Positions 43,578 through 52,531 of a stretch of DNA of 64,000 bases are shown here, piece after piece. A program made the position numbers and the translations under genes. Location of the stretch: the NCBI RefSeq assembly GCF_000473225.1, contig NZ_KI421509.1:2994868-3058867 (forward strand). The letters are read 5' to 3'. Position 1 is the stretch's first letter. Each line of letters starts with the position of its first letter. The notes beneath the pieces were generated by a model, which was not told where the DNA came from, did not search any database, and was given only the letters and a program-made list of their open reading frames with translations. The DNA comes from Sedimentitalea nanhaiensis DSM 24252. Lineage in GTDB: Bacteria; Pseudomonadota; Alphaproteobacteria; Rhodobacterales; Rhodobacteraceae.

Positions 43578-44921
43578 TCACGCAGTGTCTGCCAAGGCTG
43601 CGGCCACATCGGCGGCAAAGCGGCGCGCATCGGCCGGAGCCTGCCCCATCTGCCGCACCGGGTCGAACAGCGCCGCCGTGTCCAGATCTGGATGGGCGCG
43701 TGCGGCGAGTACAGACAGGGGCGTTTGGCTGTTCTGAGCCTCGCGGCACAGGGCCTTGACCGCGGCCTGCGCCTGCGGGCGGGGCATCGCTGCGGCCAGC
43801 GCAAAGCCGAGCGTCTCGGCATGGATCAGCCCCAGCCCCTGCGACAGCCCGTCTGCCATTCGATCGCCATTGGGGGTTATCGCGGTACAGAGTGGCGCGG
43901 CGGTTTGCGCGGCGGCGGCGGCCCCCAGCACGATCTGCGGCAAACACAGCCATTCGGTGAACCACGCGGCGCCGTCGCGTTGGTTGCGCGGCATCGCCGC
44001 CCCCTGCAGAACGGCCAGCTGACCGGAAGTGTGACGCGCCAGCGCCACCATCACCGACGGGGCGACCGGGTTCTGTTTCTGCGGCATGGTCGACGAGGCT
44101 CCGCCGCCGCCGAGGTCGATTTCACCGATGCCCGATTGCACCATCTGGATGGTATCCTCGCCCAGCTTTCCCAGCGCCAGCGCGACGCGCGTCAGCCAGT
44201 CGGCGAGGCGCAGCACCGGCGTGCGGTCGCTGTGCCAGCTGCGTCCCGGATCCTTCAGGTTCAGCGCCAGCGCCAGTTCGCTGCGCAGTTGGGCCGGATC
44301 GGGGCCCAGTTGCGATGCGGAGCCCGCAGCGCCGGACAGCGACACCAGCAGACAGGTATCGCGCAGGGCGGGTAATTCGCCCAACAGGTTCAGCAGAGGG
44401 CTGCCCCAACCGGCGGCAACCGCGCCAAAACTGGTGGGGGTGGCATGCTGGCCATAGGTGCGTGCGGCCATCGGCAGATCGGCCCAGGTTTCGGCCAGCG
44501 TGGCGAGGGCGCGCAGAGCCGTGCGCATGTCGGCTTCGATCAGCGCCAGGGCCTGACGCAACCGCAAGATCAGCGCGGTGTCGACGATGTCCTGTGACGT
44601 AGGCCCCCAATGGACGTATTGGGCGTGCTCGGGGGCCTGCATCTCGTCACGCAGGGTTGCGATCAGCGCCGGGACGCTGACCCCGTTGCCGCCGGTGGCC
44701 TTGGCGAGGGTCGCGGCGTCGATATGCACCTCAAGCGTCGCGCGGGCAATCGCGGCGGCGCTGTCGGCGGGAATATGGCCTGCCGCACCCTGAACGCGGG
44801 CCAGTGCGCCTTCGACCAGCAGCATGGCGCGGATCTCGGCGCTGTCGGTGAACAGCCGGCCCACCTCGCCGGTGGGAAAAAGATGTGCGTAAAGTGCGCT
44901 GTCAAAGACCGAAGCGGCCAT
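43578..44921 (-). CDS. pcaB: 3-carboxy-cis,cis-muconate cycloisomerase
   Basis: 447 residues of the fumarase/aspartase superfamily. Family stretches: YVHWGPTSQDIVDTALILRL, ARTYGQHATPTSFGA, and the flexible signature loop GGGGASSTMPQKQNPVAPS. It converts 3-carboxymuconate to 4-carboxymuconolactone in the protocatechuate branch of the beta-ketoadipate pathway. It follows pcaD by 21 bases. Length and motifs are normal. The usual neighbours pcaC, pcaH, pcaG and pcaQ are not in this window. Confidence 0.93.
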   Translation of the reverse strand: MAASVFDSALYAHLFPTGEVGRLFTDSAEIRAMLLVEGALARVQGAAGHIPADSAAAIARATLEVHIDAATLAKATGGNGVSVPALIATLRDEMQAPEHAQYVHWGPTSQDIVDTALILRLRQALALIEADMRTALRALATLAETWADLPMAARTYGQHATPTSFGAVAAGWGSPLLNLLGELPALRDTCLLVSLSGAAGSASQLGPDPAQLRSELALALNLKDPGRSWHSDRTPVLRLADWLTRVALALGKLGEDTIQMVQSGIGEIDLGGGGASSTMPQKQNPVAPSVMVALARHTSGQLAVLQGAAMPRNQRDGAAWFTEWLCLPQIVLGAAAAAQTAAPLCTAITPNGDRMADGLSQGLGLIHAETLGFALAAAMPRPQAQAAVKALCREAQNSQTPLSVLAARAHPDLDTAALFDPVRQMGQAPADARRFAADVAAALADTA

Positions 44922-44942
44922 CAGAAATACCCCGCCAGGTGG

Positions 44943-45731
44943 TCAGACATGGCCGGTACTGGCCAGAAAATCGCCGAGAACCCGCGCGTATTCAATCGGG
45001 TTCTCGACGCAGGGCAGATGCCCGGCCCCGCGCATCAGGTGGAACTGTGCACCGGGAATCAGGTTGACGGTTTCGCGCACCAGATCGGGCGGCGTTGCGC
45101 CGTCCTGATCGCCGGCAATGCCCAGCGTCGGCAGCCGCAACCCACTGGTCGGGGTAAAGAAATCGGTGCCGGCAATGGCAGCGCAGCAGCCCGCGTAGCC
45201 CTGGACCGGCTGGCGCACCAGCATGTTGCGCCACAGGGCCAGTTCGGGCGTGGCGCGGAACGCCTTGCTGAACCAGCGTTCCATCACCGCGTCGGCCAGG
45301 CTCTCGATGCCGCCTGCGTTCACGGCGTCGATCCGGTCTTGCCACATCGGGGCGGTGCCGATCTTGGCGGCGGTGTTGGACAGCACCATGGCGCGCACCA
45401 GATCCAGCCGTTTCACCGCCAGCCCCTGGGCGATCATGCCGCCGATCGACAGGCCGACAAAGACACAGTTGCGCACTTGCAGGCGATCCAGCAGCCGTTC
45501 CGCATCGCGCACCAGCGCACCCATGCCGTAGGGGGCGGGCGGGGCTGACGACAGTCCATGGCCGCGTTTATCGTAGCGGATGATCTTGAGCCCCTTGGGT
45601 AACAGCGGCAGCACCGGATCCCACAGGCGCAGGTCGGTGCCCAGCGAGTTGGCAAACACAAGCGGCGCGCCGTCCGGGTCGCCATCGACACGGTAATGCA
45701 GCTGGACATCGCCCAGATCGGCTATGTGCAT
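44943..45731 (-). CDS. pcaD: 3-oxoadipate enol-lactonase
   Basis: 262 residues, alpha/beta hydrolase fold. The N terminus IADLGDVQLHYRVDGDPDGAP and the nucleophile elbow VFVGLSIGGMIAQGLAV (Ser in GLSIGG) are typical of PcaD; IIRYDKRGHGLS and RGAGHLPCVENP (catalytic His) complete the triad with an Asp in LGIAGDQDGATPP. It hydrolyses 3-oxoadipate enol-lactone to 3-oxoadipate. It is the likely first gene of a pcaD-pcaB-MFS unit. Confidence 0.93.
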   Translation of the reverse strand: MHIADLGDVQLHYRVDGDPDGAPLVFANSLGTDLRLWDPVLPLLPKGLKIIRYDKRGHGLSSAPPAPYGMGALVRDAERLLDRLQVRNCVFVGLSIGGMIAQGLAVKRLDLVRAMVLSNTAAKIGTAPMWQDRIDAVNAGGIESLADAVMERWFSKAFRATPELALWRNMLVRQPVQGYAGCCAAIAGTDFFTPTSGLRLPTLGIAGDQDGATPPDLVRETVNLIPGAQFHLMRGAGHLPCVENPIEYARVLGDFLASTGHV

Positions 45732-45764
45732 GGGGGCTCCTTTCCGGTTTTGCGCGACCCTAAA

Positions 45765-46742
45765 CTAGGCGGGGAACCTTGCCAACGCGTCGCGGAACAC
45801 CTCGGCATCGATATTGCCGCCGCTGGCCACGGCGATCACGGCGTCGCCCTCAATCTGCTCCGGGTGAAACAGGGCTGCGGCCAGCGCCACGGCGCCGCCC
45901 GGTTCCACCACGATCTTGAGCCGTGCAAAGGCCAGCGCCACGGCGTGCATGGCCTGATCTTCGGTGACCACCAGACCGGGGCCGCAGAGGCGGGCCATGA
46001 TCGGAAAGGTGATCCGACCGGGTTCCGGCGTGATGATGGCATCGCAGAGCGACCCCGAGGTGCGGGTGTTGCGCTCGATCCTTCCCGAGCGCAGCGAACG
46101 GGCGACATCGTCAAAGTTCTCCGGTTCGACCGGGCGGGCGCGCAAACCGGGTGCGTGGCCTTCGAGCGCCAGTGCAATGCCCGAGGTCAACCCGCCGCCG
46201 CCGCAGCAGATCAGCACGTCAGCCGTATCGATGCCCGCCTTGGTCGCCTGTTGCGCGATTTCCAGACCGGCGGTGCCCTGACCGGCGATGACCTGCGGTT
46301 CGTCAAACGGTTTGATCAGGGTCAGTCCGCGTTCTGCGGCCAACCGGTCGCCAATGGCGTCGCGATCTTCGCTGCCGCGGTCATACAGCACCACCTCGGC
46401 CCCCAGCGCGCGGGTGTTGTCGATTTTCACCCGGGGCGCGTCAGAGGGCATGACGATCACCGCCGGAGCGCCGTGGCGCCGTGCCGCCAGCGCCACGCCC
46501 TGCGCGTGGTTGCCGCTGGAAAAGGCGATCACACCGCGCTTGCGTGTCGCTTCGTCTAGCGCCGAGACGGCCGACCAGCCGCCGCGGAACTTGAAGCTGC
46601 CGGTATGTTGCAGGCATTCCGGTTTGACCAGAACCCGCCGCCCGGCGATCTCGTCCAGAAACGGCGACGACAACAGCGGTGTGCGCCGCGCATGCCCGTC
46701 CAGCCGCGCGGCGGCGGCTTGGATCATCTGCAAATTACTCAT
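45765..46742 (-). CDS. threonine/serine dehydratase-type PLP enzyme
   Basis: 325 residues. The PLP lysine is in GSFKFRGGWSAVSALD, the SSGNHAQGVALAARR loop follows, and the phosphate-binding Gly loop is LICCGGGGLTSGIALALEG. No C-terminal ACT regulatory domain, so it is the short catabolic type, which could act on threonine, serine or hydroxy-aspartate. It overlaps the alpha/beta hydrolase gene by four bases. It yields 2-oxo acid and ammonia; RidA proteins such as that at 35285 clear its enamine product. Confidence 0.9.
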   Translation of the reverse strand: MSNLQMIQAAAARLDGHARRTPLLSSPFLDEIAGRRVLVKPECLQHTGSFKFRGGWSAVSALDEATRKRGVIAFSSGNHAQGVALAARRHGAPAVIVMPSDAPRVKIDNTRALGAEVVLYDRGSEDRDAIGDRLAAERGLTLIKPFDEPQVIAGQGTAGLEIAQQATKAGIDTADVLICCGGGGLTSGIALALEGHAPGLRARPVEPENFDDVARSLRSGRIERNTRTSGSLCDAIITPEPGRITFPIMARLCGPGLVVTEDQAMHAVALAFARLKIVVEPGGAVALAAALFHPEQIEGDAVIAVASGGNIDAEVFRDALARFPA

Positions 46743-47569
46743 GCGGTGTCCTTTAGAATGCGATGAATAAGGTCGAGGCTGGCCGGTTCGTCCAGCAACG
46801 GAACGTGACCGCGATCCGGGACCGTGGTGGCGATCAGGCCGGGGTGGCGGGCCTGCATCCGGGCCAGGGTTTCGGATGACAGGATGTCGGAATTCGCGCC
46901 GCGCAGCACGCCGACACGCAGTGGGCGCAGCGCGTCAAACAGTGGCCAAAGATCGGCTGTGGGTCCGGCTTGTATCTGTGCCAGCAAGGCGTCGCGCAGA
47001 TGCGGATCGTAGCGCAGGGTCAGCCCGGTGTCGGACTGTTCATACTGCGCCGCCGCCATCTGGGTCCAGACCGCGTCCGCGACACCGGGGAACTGTGGCC
47101 CCAGGGCGGCGGCCAGGGTTTTTGAGGCTTCGTCCAGCGTGCGCGCCGCCGGTTCGCGACCGACGTGTTCCATGATGCGTGCAATGCCGCCCGGTGCGAT
47201 TTCGGGGCCCACATCGTTCAGGATTACCCCCGCCAGGCGGTCCGCGTGCCCCGCCGCCAACGCCATGGCGATCAGCCCGCCGCGCGATGTCCCCAGGACG
47301 GTGACCTTGTCCAGCCCGAGATGATCGAGCAGGGCAATCGCATCCTGGGCCTCTTGCGGCACGTTGTAGGTGCTGAAATCCGGCGCATGATCGGACTGGC
47401 CGCGCCCGCGGTAATCCATCGCGATCATGCGGTATTGCGTCATGTGCGGTGCGACAAAGTCAAAGTCGCGGGTGTTGCGGGTCAGTCCCGGCAGGCACAG
47501 CAGCGGCTGGCCGCTGCCGGTGTCCTCAAAATGCAGGCTCAGCCCGTCCTGTGCGATGAACCGCGCCAT
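46739..47569 (-). CDS. alpha/beta hydrolase
   Basis: 276 residues from the ATG at 47569, which shares one base with the dehalogenase stop (TGATG). The nucleophile elbow is VLGTSRGGLIAMALA (Ser in GTSRGG), with MIAMDYRGRGQSDHA before it and a C-terminal VPDRGHVPLLDEP carrying the His. A general esterase or C-C hydrolase fold; the substrate is unknown. It sits between haloacid dehalogenase and the PLP dehydratase, all overlapping, so the three are probably co-translated. Confidence 0.88.
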   Translation of the reverse strand: MARFIAQDGLSLHFEDTGSGQPLLCLPGLTRNTRDFDFVAPHMTQYRMIAMDYRGRGQSDHAPDFSTYNVPQEAQDAIALLDHLGLDKVTVLGTSRGGLIAMALAAGHADRLAGVILNDVGPEIAPGGIARIMEHVGREPAARTLDEASKTLAAALGPQFPGVADAVWTQMAAAQYEQSDTGLTLRYDPHLRDALLAQIQAGPTADLWPLFDALRPLRVGVLRGANSDILSSETLARMQARHPGLIATTVPDRGHVPLLDEPASLDLIHRILKDTA

Positions 47570-48255
47570 CAGCTGCGCACCAGGTCGGGGATTGTGGTGA
47601 GATCGGTCAGGATTTTCCCCGGCGTCCAGGGCAGCCGGTCGACAGGATCGCCGGTTCGGTTGACCCAGACGGTCTGAAACCCATAGCCGGCGGCACATCC
47701 TGCGTCCCAGCCGTTGGACGAGACGAACAGGACCGCGTCGCGGTTGCAGTTGAAACGCTGCCCGACGAGGTCATAGACCGCCGCCGCCGGTTTGAAGATG
47801 CCGACGCTTTCCACCGAAAGCACATCGTCCAGCGACGCGCCGATCCGGGCCGATTGCACTGCTGCGTCCAGCATCGCAGGCGAGCCGTTGGACAGGATCG
47901 CGGTCTGCAACCCGGCGTCTTTCAGCGCGGCCAGCATGGCGGGCACTTCGGGATAGGCCGAAAGTTCCCAATACAGATCCAGCAGCCGCTGGCGCAGGGC
48001 CGCATCGCCGTCCAGCCCGGTGGCTTCGAGCGCCCAGTCCAGCCCGTTTTGCGTCACCTCCCAGAAATCGGTATGGGCACCGGCCACGGCCCGCAGCCAG
48101 GTGTATTGCAGCTGTTTCAGACGCCAGTGGTCGGCGACCTGCCGCCAGCGATCCGCCAGTACGGGATGCTGAGCTTCGGTGGCGGCCTGCCGCGCGGCGG
48201 CGGAGACGTCGAACAGGGTGCCATAGGCGTCAAAGACACAGGTCGTAACAGGCAT
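47569..48255 (-). CDS. haloacid dehalogenase, type II
   Basis: 228 residues from the ATG at 48255. The nucleophile Asp is in CVFDAYGTLFDVSAAARQA; motif II is TAILSNGSPAMLDAAV; the conserved Lys is in ESVGIFKPAAAVYDLV; and FVSSNGWDAGCAAGYG gives the acidic/substrate loop typical of L-2-haloacid dehalogenases. It would hydrolyse (S)-2-haloacids to (R)-2-hydroxyacids; marine bacteria meet halogenated acids, but it may be a housekeeping phosphatase-like enzyme. Confidence 0.88.
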   Translation of the reverse strand: MPVTTCVFDAYGTLFDVSAAARQAATEAQHPVLADRWRQVADHWRLKQLQYTWLRAVAGAHTDFWEVTQNGLDWALEATGLDGDAALRQRLLDLYWELSAYPEVPAMLAALKDAGLQTAILSNGSPAMLDAAVQSARIGASLDDVLSVESVGIFKPAAAVYDLVGQRFNCNRDAVLFVSSNGWDAGCAAGYGFQTVWVNRTGDPVDRLPWTPGKILTDLTTIPDLVRS

Positions 48256-48376
48256 CGGGGACTCCGGTTTTGGCGCAGACTGGCACAGGCGCGCGGCTGT
48301 TGAAAGCACCCGAGACGTGTTAGCGTCGGAACCGGTCGCAGTTTGCCTGCACGCAAAGCCACGAGAGAGGCCGGGA

Positions 48377-48721
48377 ATGACAGAAATGCAAAGCTCGGCC
48401 TGGCAAACGGCCAAGATATGGGTGCAAAGCCATGTGGGCCTGGAGCGCGATACCTTTCATGTTCTGATCGGGCTGGTGTTGCTGGGGATGGCGCTGGTGG
48501 CCAGCCATGGGCGGCTGCGGCTGGCCCCGTTTGTCTGGGCGCTGGGTGTTGCGGCGATGCTGGGGTGCGGGATGGAGGTGCTTGATCTGCGCGACGATCT
48601 GGCCACGCTCGGTGCGCCGCGATGGCGGGTCAGCGCGCTGGATCTGGCCCGAACCGTGCTGTTTCCGGCGTTGGGTGCGATCGTGGTGGCGGTGCTTCTG
48701 CGCCGACGCGGCGCTGAATAG
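48377..48721 (+). CDS. small membrane protein, unknown function
   Basis: 114 residues from the ATG at 48377. Three hydrophobic stretches are visible: TFHVLIGLVLLGMALVAS, APFVWALGVAAMLGCGM and TVLFPALGAIVVAVLL, ending in a basic tail (RRRGAE). The loop EVLDLRDDLATLGAPRWR is acidic then basic. I do not recognise the family; it is a short inner-membrane protein. It is divergent from the dehalogenase operon and 97 bases before the FKBP gene. Confidence 0.65.
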   Translation: MTEMQSSAWQTAKIWVQSHVGLERDTFHVLIGLVLLGMALVASHGRLRLAPFVWALGVAAMLGCGMEVLDLRDDLATLGAPRWRVSALDLARTVLFPALGAIVVAVLLRRRGAE

Positions 48722-48818
48722 GGTGGCGGGTTTACATCGAGGTCTTATCGTCTAGGGTGCGCGCCGACGATTCCCTTTGACGACAACGCGGGCCAAGAGA
48801 CCCGCAGATTGGATATAC

Positions 48819-49247
48819 ATGACCCAGGTCAAGACCGGCGACACCGTGAGCATCCACTATACCGGTACCCTGCTGGACGGAAGCACCTTTGACAGTTCGG
48901 AAGGACGTGAGCCGCTGGAGTTCGAGGTCGGCTCGGGCCAGATTATCGCGGGTCTGGACGAGGCGCTGCCGGGCATGGCGGTGGGCGACAAGAAAACCGT
49001 GAACGTGCCCTGCGATCAGGCCTATGGTGCAATTCAGCCTCAGATGCGCCAGTCGGTGCCGCGCAGCAACATCCCCGACGAGATCCCGCTGGAAGTCGGT
49101 CTGCAACTGCAGGCCCAGGCCGCCGACGGGCAGGCGGTGCCGGTCACCGTGGTCGAAATTGCCGAAGACGAGGTGACGCTGGACGGCAATCACCCGCTGG
49201 CCGGTCAGGATCTGGTGTTCGCCATCGAACTGGTGTCGATTACCTGA
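48819..49247 (+). CDS. FKBP-type peptidyl-prolyl isomerase, SlyD-like
   Basis: 142 residues from the ATG at 48819; the open frame to 48777 has no ribosome site. FKBP core: VSIHYTGTLLDGSTFDSSEG, LEFEVGSGQIIAGLDEALPG, and an insert-in-flap region (QAYGAIQPQMRQSVPRSNIP) followed by DGNHPLAGQDLVFAIELVSI, as in SlyD. The His/Cys-rich metal tail of E. coli SlyD is absent. It catalyses cis-trans proline isomerisation and chaperones folding in the cytoplasm. Confidence 0.92.
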   Translation: MTQVKTGDTVSIHYTGTLLDGSTFDSSEGREPLEFEVGSGQIIAGLDEALPGMAVGDKKTVNVPCDQAYGAIQPQMRQSVPRSNIPDEIPLEVGLQLQAQAADGQAVPVTVVEIAEDEVTLDGNHPLAGQDLVFAIELVSIT

Positions 49248-49266
49248 CGGTGCGTGCGGCGGGGGG

Positions 49267-49707
49267 CTATCCCTCCGTTGCCGACACCCGCCTGACGCCC
49301 GGATCGGGAAAAATCAGGTCGTAGGCCCAGTTAAACGCAAAAGCGTAGACCAGATAGAAGACCGCAAACGACAGATCCATTACAAAGGCCTGCGCCAGCG
49401 TGACGCCCAGATTCCAGGCGATGAACGGAATCAATACCAGCAACAATCCGGTTTCAAAAAGGACTGCGTGCAGCACGCGCAGCCGCAGCGATTTGCGGGT
49501 GCTGCCGGTCAGGTGCATCAGGCTGCGGTCAAACAGCAGGTTGTAGGCATAGTTCCAGCCGGTTGCGAGTGTGGCGCTGACCACGGCAACGACGCCGATG
49601 TCGTAAACCGCCATACCAAAGGCCCAGGCCCCCAGCGGTGTGATCAGGGCCAGCCCGATGAGTTCAAAACTGATGGCGTGTCGGATGCGGTCTGCGGTGG
49701 TGCGCAT
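49267..49707 (-). CDS. PACE-family efflux transporter
   Basis: 146 residues, four TM segments arranged as two bacterial-transmembrane-pair repeats: RIRHAISFELIGLALITPLG and, in the second half, RVLHAVLFETGLLLVLIPFI, each with the conserved Glu in the first helix, followed by NYAYNLLFDRSL and NWAYDLIFPDPG. These features match the AceI-like PACE family (export of biocides and short diamines). Convergent with the FKBP gene with 19 bases between. Confidence 0.88.
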   Translation of the reverse strand: MRTTADRIRHAISFELIGLALITPLGAWAFGMAVYDIGVVAVVSATLATGWNYAYNLLFDRSLMHLTGSTRKSLRLRVLHAVLFETGLLLVLIPFIAWNLGVTLAQAFVMDLSFAVFYLVYAFAFNWAYDLIFPDPGVRRVSATEG

Positions 49708-49823
49708 GAGGCCCCCTGTCAGTTCTTCGGGTCGTCCCGAATGAAATGTCCCAATGCGGGGGAGGTCGTCCTCGCTTGGAGCCCCGATATGGGCCGCGCC
49801 TGACGAACGCAGGCGCGCCGGGG

Positions 49824-50615
49824 TTACAGGTGGTCCGGCTGGGGCATGCCCAGAACGTGATAGCCGCCGTCGACCCGGATGATTTCACCCGTGGTACAGG
49901 CCCCCGCATCCGAGGCCAGATAGACGGCGGTGCCGCCCACGGCCGCCAGCGTGGCGTTGCTGCGCAGGGGCGCATTCAGATCGGTGTGCTTGTAAGTCTT
50001 TCGCGCCCCGCCGATGGCCGCCCCGGCTAGGGTTTTCATCGGGCCGGGCGAAATCGCGTTGACCCGGATGCCTTCGGGGCCAAGATCGTTGGCCAGATAG
50101 CGGGTGGCGGATTCCAGTGCCGCCTTGGCCACGCCCATGATGTTATAGTTGGGCACCACGCGATTGCTGCCCTGATAGGTCAGGGTCAACAGGGTGCCGC
50201 CGTTGTCGACCATCATCGGATGCGCCCGGCGGGCGATCTCGATAAAGGAATAGGCGCTGATATCCAGTGAATTCTTGAAATTGGCGCGACTGGTGTTCAG
50301 GAACCGCCCGGTCAGTTCGGATTTATCCGAAAAGGCAATGGCATGCACCACGAAGTCGATGGTCGCCCAGCGGTCTGCCAGTCGGGCAAAGGCCGTGTCC
50401 AGCGAGGCGTCGTCGGTTACGTCCGCATCGACCATGAAATCCGAGTCGACCGAGGCTGCCAACGGTTCCAGGCGTTTGCCAAAGGCGTCGCCCTGATAGG
50501 TAAAGGCCAGCTCGGCACCGGCTTCGTGCATGGCCTTGGCGATCCCCCATGCAATCGAGCGATCATTGGCGACGCCCATGATCAGACCGCGCTTTCCTGC
50601 AAGTGCTTGCGTCAT
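49824..50615 (-). CDS. fabI: enoyl-[acyl-carrier-protein] reductase (NADH)
   Basis: 263 residues. The Rossmann start GKRGLIMGVANDRSIAWGIA is typical of FabI; the catalytic Tyr-x6-Lys is in VPNYNIMGVAKAALESATRY; and ENEG-like residues are followed by AISPGPMKTLAGAAIGG. It makes the final reduction in fatty-acid elongation and is the target of triclosan-type inhibitors. It is nine bases after fabB; together with fabA it forms the unsaturated-fatty-acid block. Confidence 0.95.
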   Translation of the reverse strand: MTQALAGKRGLIMGVANDRSIAWGIAKAMHEAGAELAFTYQGDAFGKRLEPLAASVDSDFMVDADVTDDASLDTAFARLADRWATIDFVVHAIAFSDKSELTGRFLNTSRANFKNSLDISAYSFIEIARRAHPMMVDNGGTLLTLTYQGSNRVVPNYNIMGVAKAALESATRYLANDLGPEGIRVNAISPGPMKTLAGAAIGGARKTYKHTDLNAPLRSNATLAAVGGTAVYLASDAGACTTGEIIRVDGGYHVLGMPQPDHL

Positions 50616-50624
50616 GTCCGGATC

Positions 50625-51854
50625 CTATCCTTTGAATTTCGACAGGATCATCGACCCGTTGGTACCGCCAAATCCAAAGCTGTTGGTCATCACGCTGTCC
50701 AGCCCGGCGTTGTGCACCGTCTCCAGCGCGATTTCCGACGCATCCAGCGCCGGGTCCAGCGTTTGCACGTTGATCGAGCGGGCGATGAAGTCGTTGTCCA
50801 GCATCAGCAGGCTGAAGATTGCCTCGAGCGCCCCGGCCGCCCCCTGTGCGTGGCCGGTCATCGATTTGGTCGAGCTGATTGGCGGGGTGGACCCTTGCCC
50901 GAATACCCGGCGTACGGCTTCTACTTCGCCGACATCGCCGACGGGTGTGCTGGTGCCATGGGCGTTGATATAGCTGACCTTGCGGCCCTCGGGCAGGGAT
51001 TGCAGCGCCAGCCGCATGGCGCGTTCGCCGCCCTCGCCCGACGGGGCGACCATGTCATGGCCATCGCTGGTGGCGGCATAGCCCGTAACCTCGGCATATA
51101 TTTTTGCACCGCGGGCCTGGGCGTGTTCCAGATCTTCCAGAACCAGGATGCCACCGCCGCCAGAGATCACAAAGCCGTCGCGGTCGGCGTCAAAGGCGCG
51201 GCTGGCGGTTTCCGGGGCATCGTTATACTTGCTGCTCATCGCGCCCATGGCGTCGAACAGGCAGGACAGGGTCCAGTCCAACTCCTCGCCGCCGCCGGCG
51301 AACATCACGTCCTGTTTGCCCATCATGATCTGTTCCGCGGCATTGCCGATGCAATGCAGGCTGGTCGAGCAGGCCGAGGTGATGGAATAGTTGATGCCCC
51401 TGATCTTGTAGGCGGTCGCCAGGTTGGCGGAAATCGTCGAGGACATGCATTTGGGAACGGCAAAGGGGCCGATGCGCTTGGTCGCGCCGGTTTTGAGCAC
51501 CGTCTGATGCGCGGTCAGTATGGCGCTGGTCGAAGGTCCGCCGGACCCCGCCACCAGGCCGGTGCGCGGGTTGACGATGTCGCTTTCCTCAAGCCCGGCA
51601 TCGGCGATGGCCTCGGCCATGGCGATATGAGCATAGGCGGCACCGGGACCCATGAAGCGCAGGGTGCGCTTGTCGACATGGTTCGCCACGTTGATCTTGA
51701 GCGTTCCGGCGACCTGGCTGCGGAACCCGTGTTCGGCCATTTCCGGGCAGGCCTCTATTCCGGACGTGCCGGATTTCAGCGCGGCAAGAACCTCGGCTGC
51801 ATTGTTTCCGATGGACGAGACAATGCCCAGCCCAGTGACAACGACGCGACGCAT
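50625..51854 (-). CDS. fabB: 3-oxoacyl-[acyl-carrier-protein] synthase I
   Basis: 409 residues from the ATG at 51854 (MRRVVVTGLGIVSSIGNNAA); the extension to 51914 is not family-like. The nucleophile Cys is in YSITSACSTSLHCIGNAAEQ, the His residues are in YINAHGTSTPVGDV and KSMTGHAQGAAGA, and MTNSFGFGGTNGSMIL closes the domain. FabB elongates the cis-unsaturated intermediate made by FabA. Order fabA-fabB-fabI is the common alphaproteobacterial one. Confidence 0.95.
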   Translation of the reverse strand: MRRVVVTGLGIVSSIGNNAAEVLAALKSGTSGIEACPEMAEHGFRSQVAGTLKINVANHVDKRTLRFMGPGAAYAHIAMAEAIADAGLEESDIVNPRTGLVAGSGGPSTSAILTAHQTVLKTGATKRIGPFAVPKCMSSTISANLATAYKIRGINYSITSACSTSLHCIGNAAEQIMMGKQDVMFAGGGEELDWTLSCLFDAMGAMSSKYNDAPETASRAFDADRDGFVISGGGGILVLEDLEHAQARGAKIYAEVTGYAATSDGHDMVAPSGEGGERAMRLALQSLPEGRKVSYINAHGTSTPVGDVGEVEAVRRVFGQGSTPPISSTKSMTGHAQGAAGALEAIFSLLMLDNDFIARSINVQTLDPALDASEIALETVHNAGLDSVMTNSFGFGGTNGSMILSKFKG

Positions 51855-51888
51855 CGGCGGTCTCCTATTTGGCGGCCCGTGCGGGCAA

Positions 51889-52401
51889 TCAGGTCTCGGC
51901 CGAAGCCAGACCAACCTTCATGTCCTTCACGGCATAAATCTCTTCACCGTCGGCGACAACCCGTCCATCCGCCACACCCAGTTTCAGCTTGCGGTCGATG
52001 ATGCGGGTCATGTCGACATAATAGGTCAACATTTTGCGGTCCGGTTTGACCATGCCCTTGAGCTTGACCTCGCCGACGCCCATCGCCATGCCCTGACCCA
52101 GCATGCCGCGCCAGCCCAGGTTGAAGCCGGTCAGCTGCCACAGCCCGTCAAGCCCCAGACAGCCGGGCATGATCGGGTTGCCGGGGAAATGGCAGGAAAA
52201 GAACCACAGATCCGGGGTGATGTCGAACTCAGCGATCACATGACCCTTGCCATGACTGCCGCCATCGGCGCTGATTTCGGTGACGCGGTCCATCATCAGC
52301 ATCGGCGGTTCGGGCAACTGCGCGTTTCCGGGGCCAAAAAGTTCGCCACGGGCACATTTAAGCAAGCCCTCTTTGTCAAAGCTGTTGGGGTAGTCGGCCA
52401 T
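51889..52401 (-). CDS. fabA: 3-hydroxydecanoyl-[acyl-carrier-protein] dehydratase/isomerase
   Basis: 170 residues from the ATG at 52401. Hotdog fold; the catalytic His is in [20 protein letters not shown] and the Asp in the LGLDGLWQ segment. It dehydrates 3-hydroxydecanoyl-ACP and isomerises the trans-2 bond to cis-3, starting anaerobic-type unsaturated fatty acid synthesis. It is the first gene of fabA-fabB-fabI. The 130-base gap to the DUF2189 gene contains TTGCAG-N17-TTAGAC on the minus strand as a weak promoter candidate. Confidence 0.95.
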   Translation of the reverse strand: MADYPNSFDKEGLLKCARGELFGPGNAQLPEPPMLMMDRVTEISADGGSHGKGHVIAEFDITPDLWFFSCHFPGNPIMPGCLGLDGLWQLTGFNLGWRGMLGQGMAMGVGEVKLKGMVKPDRKMLTYYVDMTRIIDRKLKLGVADGRVVADGEEIYAVKDMKVGLASAET

Positions 52402-52531
52402 TCTTGCGCCTCTCCTGCTCGAGATCTGCGGTTGCAATCCCGTCTAACACCCGGGCAAAGGGTCCTGCAAGAGCCGCCTGCCCCCGACCGGAACGTGCGC
52501 CCGGCGCGGGGTGCGATCAGGTCGGGTCGGG

